Shown here piece after piece: positions 58,127-64,000 of a stretch of 64,000 nucleotides of DNA. The notes under the pieces were generated by a model. It was given only the letters and a program-made list of their open reading frames with translations, did not search any database and had not been told where the DNA came from. This stretch comes from Alistipes sp. GTDB taxonomy: Bacteria > Bacteroidota > Bacteroidia > Bacteroidales > Rikenellaceae. The stretch is taken from NCBI GenBank assembly GCA_017646625.1, contig JAGCMF010000008.1, forward strand, positions 1 to 64,000. The letters are read 5' to 3'. The number at the start of each line of letters is the position of its first letter. Position 1 is the first letter of the stretch. The position numbers and the translations under genes were made by a program.

Positions 58127-59547
58127 GAATTGTTGCACTACTACTCGCCATGCTGATGGTAGCATGCGCCTCACCGTCGTACCCCGGCATCGACAACCCC
58201 ACGCCCGGCGGTGGCCCCGACAACCAAAACATCATAGCATACATAGACCAGCGCCTCGAAGAGGAGTACTACTGGCTGGATGAGGTGCTCGTGAAGGGTG
58301 GCTCGTTCAACCGCCACATGGCATGGGATAGCTACCTCCCAGCAGCCCTCGCACGCCTCTCTACAAACAGCGACGACGGATATATAAAGAGCAACGGACA
58401 GCGCGCCTTCTACTCATACATACGCAAGAGCAACGACACTACACGTGCCACAGAGGAGGGCTTCGGCATAGAGCTACACTACACCATAGCCGTCATAGAC
58501 AAGGATAACGGCCACTACGGCTTCATCGTAGAGTCTATATTCCCCGCCTCGCCTGCCGAGGCTGCGGGCATGAGGCGTGGCGACATAATAACGATGGTCG
58601 ACGGCAACAGCATAACACACTCAAACTACGCCACGCTATTCAACAAAATTCAGAACAACAGCTCGCAGTCGCTGCGCATGCACTACCGCCGACAGACAGA
58701 CGGCCAGAGTTATGCCGCAACATTAGAGAGGGCGGCATACTCGCCTACAACGGTAATACACAGTAGCATACTCGACATTGAGGGCTTCAACAAGCGCATA
58801 GGATACCTCGCATACACGAGCTTCGAGAGAGACTACGACGCAGAGCTAATCGCTGCACTCGAGCAGATGGCACAGGAGGGTGTCGAGGAGCTAATACTCG
58901 ACCTGCGATGCAACGGCGGTGGTGCCTTGAGCTCGGCAGTGACGCTAACATCAGCACTGCTACCTGCCGACTACGAGGGTAAGATGCTATGCTGCGTGCG
59001 CAGAAACCCCAAGAACACCATCTCCGAGACAGAGTCAACCTTCCTGCTCAAAAACACAGGCTCGGCACTCAACCTACGCAACGTGACGATAATATGCTCG
59101 GGATATAGCGCCTCGGCATCCGAACTTATAATAATGGGGCTACGCGGCCTCGACATCCCCGTGATGCTCATAGGCACAACAACAGAGGGTAAGAACTGCG
59201 GCATGGATGTCACACGACGTAAGATAGGCAATACCTACTACGAGTATGCCCCAATAACCTTCATGTGCTTCAACGCCAAGGGCTTTGGCGAGTGGGGCGA
59301 GGGCATAACACCCGACATCGTGCTAACCGAGGATAACACCTACGGCATAAAGGATAGCCTCTACCCGATGCCACGATGCCCCTGGGGAGACCTCAACAAC
59401 GACATAGCCCTCAAGGTGGCGGTGGCACACATAACAGGCACCCCCGTAGCCTCAACACGCCACACAGAGGCACTAACACCCACAGCAACAATAGAGATAG
59501 AGAGGCAGCAGCAGGGAATATGCATATATGCCGAGAGGGAGGAATAG
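58123..59547 (+). CDS. S41 family peptidase, lipoprotein
   Basis: A 474-residue C-terminal-processing-type serine protease anchored by lipid: signal MRIVALLLAMLMVAC (cysteine 15), then a proline/glycine linker. A helical N-terminal part, a PDZ domain (about residues 130-200; SIFPASPAEAAGMRRGDIIT), and the S41 catalytic core with ELILDLRCNGGG, the nucleophile serine in GYSASASE and lysine in TTEGKNCG. It belongs to the Bacteroidales group of cell-surface S41 lipoproteins; the protein substrate is unknown. Confidence 0.88.
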   Translation: MRIVALLLAMLMVACASPSYPGIDNPTPGGGPDNQNIIAYIDQRLEEEYYWLDEVLVKGGSFNRHMAWDSYLPAALARLSTNSDDGYIKSNGQRAFYSYIRKSNDTTRATEEGFGIELHYTIAVIDKDNGHYGFIVESIFPASPAEAAGMRRGDIITMVDGNSITHSNYATLFNKIQNNSSQSLRMHYRRQTDGQSYAATLERAAYSPTTVIHSSILDIEGFNKRIGYLAYTSFERDYDAELIAALEQMAQEGVEELILDLRCNGGGALSSAVTLTSALLPADYEGKMLCCVRRNPKNTISETESTFLLKNTGSALNLRNVTIICSGYSASASELIIMGLRGLDIPVMLIGTTTEGKNCGMDVTRRKIGNTYYEYAPITFMCFNAKGFGEWGEGITPDIVLTEDNTYGIKDSLYPMPRCPWGDLNNDIALKVAVAHITGTPVASTRHTEALTPTATIEIERQQQGICIYAEREE

Positions 59548-59558
59548 AGTGCCAGAGG

Positions 59559-59588
59559 TTGTCATTTAGGAATAAATTTGTAACTTTG
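59559..59588 (+). promoter_or_regulatory. Promoter of the MoxR-Bat operon
   Basis: TTG (59559-59561), 19 nt, TAACTTTG (59581-59588), 64 nt before the moxR ATG. Confidence 0.65.
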
Positions 59589-59652
59589 CAATAATTGATA
59601 GTTGCGGCACGTTGTCCTCGTAGACGACATTGTCGTAAAAATAGTAAAAGAG

Positions 59653-60651
59653 ATGAACGAAGTAGTTAACATCAAGGAGCTAAATGCTCATATTCAGGAG
59701 GAGTCGGTATTTGTTGACACCCTCCGCAAGGAGATGTCGAGAGTGATTGTCGGACAGCAGCACCTCATCGACACACTCCTCATAGGCCTCCTCTCGGATG
59801 GTCATATACTCCTCGAGGGTGTGCCAGGCTTGGCAAAGACCCTCGCCATAACAACACTCTCAAAGGCCGTAGATGCCGAGTTCGCACGCATACAGTTCAC
59901 CCCCGACCTGCTACCTGCCGACCTTATAGGTACCCTCATATACTCGCAGCGTAACGAGGAGTTCACCGTAAAGCGTGGCCCTATATTTGCCAACTTCGTG
60001 CTCGCCGATGAGATAAACCGTTCACCAGCAAAGGTGCAGTCGGCACTCCTCGAGGCTATGCAGGAGAAGCAGGTGACAATTGGCGACACAACATACCCGT
60101 TGCCAAAGCCATTCCTTGTGCTGGCAACACAGAACCCCCTCGAGCAGGAGGGTACATATCCGCTGCCCGAGGCACAGGTAGACCGATTCATGCTCAAAGC
60201 AAAGATATCGTACCCCAAGCGTGCCGAGGAGCTCGACATCATACGCCTAAACCTCTCGGGCGAGGGACTACCACAGGTAAACAAGGTGATAGCACCCGAG
60301 GATATAATGCGCGCACGCGAGGTGGTGAACAAGGTATACATGGATGAGAAGATTGAGAGATATATAATAGATATTATCTTCGCCACACGTGAGCCCGCAG
60401 AGTACCACCTGCAGCACCTACAGCCACTAATCGCCTATGGCGGCTCGCCACGTGCAAGCATAGCCCTGGCAAAGGCAGCACGTGCCTACGCCTTCATACA
60501 GCGACGTGGCTATGTGATACCCGAGGATGTGCGTGCCGTATGTCACGACGTATTGCGACACCGCATAGGCCTGACATATGAGGCCGAGGCCGAGAATGTG
60601 ACAACAGAGCAGCTTATAACAGAGATACTTAACAACGTCATTGTACCATAA
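59653..60651 (+). CDS. MoxR-type AAA+ ATPase
   Basis: A 332-residue chaperone-like ATPase, first gene of the Bat operon. Motifs: VIVGQQHLIDTLLIGLLSDG, Walker A GVPGLAKT, VLADEINRSPAKVQSALLEA (Walker B and sensor region), and LATQNPLEQEGTYPLPEAQV (sensor 1 and arginine-finger region). MoxR proteins work with VWA-domain partners encoded beside them, here DUF58 and BatA. The ATG at 59653 is used because the longer frame starts with a non-ATG codon. Confidence 0.93.
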   Translation: MNEVVNIKELNAHIQEESVFVDTLRKEMSRVIVGQQHLIDTLLIGLLSDGHILLEGVPGLAKTLAITTLSKAVDAEFARIQFTPDLLPADLIGTLIYSQRNEEFTVKRGPIFANFVLADEINRSPAKVQSALLEAMQEKQVTIGDTTYPLPKPFLVLATQNPLEQEGTYPLPEAQVDRFMLKAKISYPKRAEELDIIRLNLSGEGLPQVNKVIAPEDIMRAREVVNKVYMDEKIERYIIDIIFATREPAEYHLQHLQPLIAYGGSPRASIALAKAARAYAFIQRRGYVIPEDVRAVCHDVLRHRIGLTYEAEAENVTTEQLITEILNNVIVP

Positions 60652-61535
60652 TGCAGCACAGCGACGAGGAGATACTAAAGCGTGTACGACGTATAGAGAT
60701 AAAGACCCGTGGACTCTCCGACGAGATATTCGCGGGTAAGTATCACACGGCCTTTCGTGGTCGCGGTATGTCGTTCGCCGAGGTGCGCGAGTACCGCGTG
60801 GGCGACGACGTGCGCGACATAGACTGGAATGTGACGGCTCGTTCCGACAGAGCACATGTGAAGGTGTACGAGGAGGAACGTGAACTAACAATGATGCTCC
60901 TCGTAGATGTATCACCATCGCGCCTCTTCGGCTCCGAGGAGCTTACAAAGAAAAACCTTATAACAGAGATTGCTGCAACACTCGCCTTCTCGGCAGCAAA
61001 GAACAACGATAAGGTGGGATGCATACTCTTCTCGGACCATATAGAGAAGTTCATACCTCCAAAAAAGGGTCGTAGCCACATACTGATGATAATACGCGAG
61101 TTGGTGAGTTTCACACCACAGGGTAGGTCTACATCTATATCGGAGGCGCTGCGATACCTGGTGGGCGTGAACAAGAAGCGTGCAACGACATTCCTGCTCT
61201 CCGACCTCATAGACTCGCCCGACGACATGCCAAAACTCGAGGATGCACTAAAGATAGCCTCGTCGAAGCACGACATAATGGCTATACGCGTCTACGACAA
61301 GCGTGACAGGGAGTTGCCAAACGTCGGCATCATAGAGGTTGAGGATGCCGAGACGGGGGCACGCGACTGGCTCGACACATCGTCACGCCGTGTCAGAGAC
61401 TTCTGGCTCGAGCAGTACACACAGCGACATGAGGCCATGGCAGCGATGCTGCGCCACAACCGTGTGGACATTGCCGAGGTGGCAACAGACGAGGACTATG
61501 TCGCAGAACTTATTAAGATGTTTAAGAAACGATGA
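60651..61535 (+). CDS. DUF58 domain protein (VWA-like)
   Basis: A 294-residue protein with the DUF58 signature GRGMSFAEVREYRVGDDVRD followed by IDWNVTARS. The C-terminal half is a von Willebrand A-like fold (MMLLVDVSPSRLFG with a MIDAS-type DxSxS). It overlaps the moxR stop by one base (TAATG). DUF58 proteins are standard MoxR partners. Confidence 0.9.
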   Translation: MQHSDEEILKRVRRIEIKTRGLSDEIFAGKYHTAFRGRGMSFAEVREYRVGDDVRDIDWNVTARSDRAHVKVYEEERELTMMLLVDVSPSRLFGSEELTKKNLITEIAATLAFSAAKNNDKVGCILFSDHIEKFIPPKKGRSHILMIIRELVSFTPQGRSTSISEALRYLVGVNKKRATTFLLSDLIDSPDDMPKLEDALKIASSKHDIMAIRVYDKRDRELPNVGIIEVEDAETGARDWLDTSSRRVRDFWLEQYTQRHEAMAAMLRHNRVDIAEVATDEDYVAELIKMFKKR

Positions 61536-62671
61536 GGCACATAAGAGATATTATCGTCAGCATCGTGGCACTCCTCGGCACCATGGCTCCCGCAGCAGCA
61601 ACAGCACAGGTGCCTACACTCCGCGGATACTTCTCGCAGGATAGCGTTGAGGTGGGCGACGTGGTGGAGTATGTCATCGAGATAGAGAAGGATAGAGCTA
61701 CAGAGATTGGAATACCCGACTTCGACACCTCAACCCCCGAGCAGCGACGTGCCACAGCGGCAGCAAAGCGCACAATGTCGACATATGAGGAGTATGACGA
61801 GGATATCTTCGAGCTCGTGGAGGAGATGCCATTCGACACCCTCGCGGTGGAGGGTCGCACACTACGCCTACGCAAGCGCTACCGTCTGGCGGTGATGGAG
61901 ACGGGCACGATACCCATGCGCCCCGCCATACTATACTTCGACAAGAATAGGGAGACCCCCGACACGCTATATGCCCCCGACACGCTACGACTACACGTAG
62001 CATCGTATGCCGAACTCGACACCATGCTCTTCCTCAAGGCCGACCCAACGAGCCAGCAGGGATTTGGCGTCGATGACGACAAGGCAACGTCTATGCTCAA
62101 GGATGAGGGTATAACAACACAGAAGGATATGCCCTTCATCTTTGCCGAGATTAGCGACTATGTGACATACGGTGCTATAGCCCTCATCATCCTTGCCCTC
62201 GTGGCATGGGCCGTGGTGTGGATCGTGGCACGCGAACTTAAGCGCCGCAAGAGTATAGTGAAGCCAAAGCCCGCCATACCGCCTCACATTGTGGCGGTGA
62301 AGGCCCTCGAGGAGCTCGCAAACCGTAAACTATGGCAGAATGGTAAGTACAAACTATACTACTCATCGCTGACATCCATACTCAAGGTATACATCGTGGG
62401 ACGATGGGGTGTGGGTGCTCTCGAGATGACTACTGACGAGATAATGGTGGCGCTACAGGGCATAGAGATGCCCAACGACAGCAGGGCAAACCTTATAGCC
62501 ATACTACGCACCGCCGACATGGTGAAGTTCGCAAAGGCACAGCCCGAGGCCGAGGAGAACGAGGAGAACTACACTCGCGCATACTACTTCGTGGAGAACA
62601 CAAAACTCGAGACCACACAGCACAACGAGACAAAGCGCGAGATAACCTTCGAAACGAAGATTGAGGAGTGA
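61532..62671 (+). CDS. BatD/DUF4381-like membrane protein
   Basis: A 379-residue protein: signal peptide (IVSIVALLGTMAPAAATAQ), a beta-rich periplasmic domain (LRGYFSQDSVEVGDVVEYVI; RKRYRLAVMETGTIPMRPAI), one membrane helix (YGAIALIILALVAWAVVWIV) and a basic cytoplasmic domain ending in HKxx-like charged residues. This layout fits the Bat-operon protein between DUF58 and BatA in Bacteroidetes. Overlaps both neighbours by a few bases. Confidence 0.72.
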   Translation: MRHIRDIIVSIVALLGTMAPAAATAQVPTLRGYFSQDSVEVGDVVEYVIEIEKDRATEIGIPDFDTSTPEQRRATAAAKRTMSTYEEYDEDIFELVEEMPFDTLAVEGRTLRLRKRYRLAVMETGTIPMRPAILYFDKNRETPDTLYAPDTLRLHVASYAELDTMLFLKADPTSQQGFGVDDDKATSMLKDEGITTQKDMPFIFAEISDYVTYGAIALIILALVAWAVVWIVARELKRRKSIVKPKPAIPPHIVAVKALEELANRKLWQNGKYKLYYSSLTSILKVYIVGRWGVGALEMTTDEIMVALQGIEMPNDSRANLIAILRTADMVKFAKAQPEAEENEENYTRAYYFVENTKLETTQHNETKREITFETKIEE

Positions 62672-63534
62672 TGACAAAGAGTATATATAGAGGTATATGT
62701 ATGGCGGTGGCACTCTTGCTCATGTGGAGCATGGGTGCTACGGAGGTGGCAGCACAGCACCACCCCGAACGAGGCCTCGTGCGCGAGGGTAACGAGGACT
62801 TCGCAAGACGCAACTACCGTTCGAGCCTAAACCGATATAACGAGGCCCTCGAGCATGACTCTACATGCTACGAGGCGCTTTACAACCGCGCGAATGGCTA
62901 CCACCACCTGCGACGTAGCAACATGCAGGACTCGACACTCACCGCCGAGGTGGGATTTAGGCACTACGAGAGGATTGCTGCCGACACCCTCCTCGCACCA
63001 CATCAGCGTGCCGAGGTGCTACGCAACCTTGGCGAGAGCCTCTTTGCGGAGACGAAGTATGAGGCGGCACTAAATGCCTTCCGTGAGTCACTGCTGCTAA
63101 ACCCCGCAGACGACGAGGTGAAGCACAACTACATACTCACAAAGCGCATAGTGGACCAGAAGCGTAGCCAGCAACAACAGCAGCAGAACGACAACCAAGA
63201 CCAGCAAAACCAAGACCAGCAGCAGGATAATCAAGACCAGCAGCAAAACCAAGACCAGCAGGATAATCAGCAGCAGAACGACAACCAAGAGCAGCAGGAT
63301 AATCAGCAGCAGAACGACCAAGAGCATAATGATGGTCAGGAGCAGCAGAATGATGGTCAGGAGGATGAGCAGAGTGATGGTCAGGAGGATAGTCAGGGAG
63401 GAGCACGCCCCGAGGAGTTGAGTAGCGACAAGGAACGTATGCTCGACGCCATACAGGCAGAGGAGGATAAGACGCAGGATAAGCTAAAGGAGGCACAGCG
63501 TGCCGTGGTGATACCTGGTAAGAAGAATTGGTAA
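62671..63534 (+). CDS. BatC-like TPR protein with Q/D/N-rich tail
   Basis: A 287-residue exported protein. A signal peptide (AVALLLMWSMGATEVAAQ) is followed by TPR repeats (about residues 40-155; NYRSSLNRYNEALEHDSTCY; KYEAALNAFRESLLLNPADD), then a 75-residue tract made almost only of Q, D, N, E and G, and a C-terminal helix (LDAIQAEEDKTQDKLKEAQR) ending in KKNW. The TPR plus conserved tail fit BatC. In other Bacteroidetes batC is usually after batA and batB, so its position before batA is a variation. The ATG at 62671 overlaps the previous TGA. Confidence 0.75.
   Translation: MTKSIYRGICMAVALLLMWSMGATEVAAQHHPERGLVREGNEDFARRNYRSSLNRYNEALEHDSTCYEALYNRANGYHHLRRSNMQDSTLTAEVGFRHYERIAADTLLAPHQRAEVLRNLGESLFAETKYEAALNAFRESLLLNPADDEVKHNYILTKRIVDQKRSQQQQQQNDNQDQQNQDQQQDNQDQQQNQDQQDNQQQNDNQEQQDNQQQNDQEHNDGQEQQNDGQEDEQSDGQEDSQGGARPEELSSDKERMLDAIQAEEDKTQDKLKEAQRAVVIPGKKNW
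63165..63395 (+). repeat. Low-complexity tandem repeat within the BatC-like gene
   Basis: Short irregular repeats built on CAGCAG, AACGACAACCA and GATAATCA encode the Q/D/N tract. Such repeats change length easily by slippage. Confidence 0.8.
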
Positions 63535-63546
63535 ACGACGATAGAG

Positions 63547-64000
63547 ATGCAGTTTCTAAATCCATACATACTACTCGTAGGCATAGTGATACCCCTATTG
63601 GCGATATACTACATCCTTGTAGGTCGTCGCCGCGCAACACTACGCCTATCGACCCTCGGCACGCAGCGCCCACCACGCACACTGCGCTACTGGCTGCGCC
63701 ACGTGCCCATAGTGCTACGCCTGGCAGCTCTCGCAGCTCTCATAGTAGCCCTGGCACGCCCCGTGGAGGTGAGCCACGAGAGTGAGACAACAACAGAGGG
63801 TATAGACATTGTCCTCGCGATGGACATCTCCGGCTCGATGCTCGCACGCGACTTCCAGCCCGACAGACTGACAGCAGCAAAGCAGTTAGCAGCAGAGTTC
63901 ACAGCAAACCGTCTCGGCGATAGAATATCGGTGGTGGCATTCGCCGGCGAGGCATTCACACAGTGTCCGCTGACATCCGACCAGGCATCTGTGGCAACGA
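63547..64000 (+). CDS. batA: BatA, VWA-domain protein, N-terminal part
   Basis: The frame is open at the right window edge, so 151 residues are visible. Translation by hand gives MQFLNPYILLVGIVIPLLAI (first membrane helix), a second helix (VLRLAALAALIVALA) and the start of a VWA domain with the MIDAS motif DISGS. This order, TM-TM-VWA, is that of the aerotolerance proteins BatA/BatB of Bacteroides. It begins 12 nt after the BatC-like gene. Confidence 0.88.
   Translation, partial: MQFLNPYILLVGIVIPLLAIYYILVGRRRATLRLSTLGTQRPPRTLRYWLRHVPIVLRLAALAALIVALARPVEVSHESETTTEGIDIVLAMDISGSMLARDFQPDRLTAAKQLAAEFTANRLGDRISVVAFAGEAFTQCPLTSDQASVAT

Overview
The window is a chromosomal segment of a Bacteroidales bacterium. 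Promoters fit the Bacteroidetes primary-sigma pattern (TTG, 19-20 nt, TAnnTTTG), Shine-Dalgarno sites are weak or absent, and several genes are typical of the phylum: a NagB-deacetylase fusion, BACON-domain lipoproteins, a DUF4492 gene ahead of cydAB, a MoxR/Bat operon, OmpH pairs after bamA, and a long IspG. An Alistipes-like member of the Rikenellaceae is my guess; nothing in the window proves the genus.

Layout. 0-5 kb: end of a phosphate ABC transporter (pstA, pstB), a superoxide reductase gene (dfx), and, divergent from it, the cytochrome bd oxidase operon. 5-9.3 kb, minus strand: pth, rplY, dapD, dxs. 9.4-14.5 kb: pyrH, a TlpA-like thioredoxin, frr, a NagB-PIG-L fusion and a plain nagB. 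14.7-18 kb, minus strand: metallophosphoesterase, CCA-adding/HD enzyme, pdxJ. 18.1-23.6 kb: nadK, uppS, bamA and two ompH/skp genes. 23.6-26.3 kb: repeats and a TPR regulator. 26.3-30.7 kb: an AT-rich island. 30.7-42.3 kb: tRNA-Leu, surface lipoproteins, a flavoprotein, a symporter, reverse rubrerythrin and an SDR. 42.3-45.9 kb, minus strand: two radical SAM enzymes with three small lipoproteins. 46-54 kb: ispG, recO, a ferredoxin missed by length-limited gene calling, serS, a U32 peptidase, a methyltransferase and split chromate transporters. 54-59.5 kb: uvrD/pcrA, a glycosyltransferase, nth and an S41 peptidase. 59.6-64 kb: the MoxR-DUF58-Bat operon, cut by the window end.

How the genes work together. 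Oxygen handling recurs: cytochrome bd, superoxide reductase, reverse rubrerythrin and the Bat (aerotolerance) operon suit an anaerobe that meets traces of oxygen. Envelope building is the second theme: UppS for the lipid carrier, DapD for diaminopimelate, Dxs and IspG for isoprenoids, BamA and OmpH for outer-membrane proteins.

Most notable items. (1) The AT-rich island carries a toxin, an antitoxin and a SecB-like chaperone gene behind a palindromic operator, which looks like a toxin-antitoxin-chaperone (TAC) module, beside a frameshifted phage/plasmid replication gene and strongly folded intergenic DNA. It is bounded by 35-bp direct repeats next to tRNA-Leu. (2) A dispersed ~122-bp structured repeat has five copies at gene 3' ends, four of them between convergent genes. 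Its stems carry compensatory changes, and two copies supply the stop codon of a neighbouring gene. (3) A radical SAM/lipoprotein operon of unknown product.
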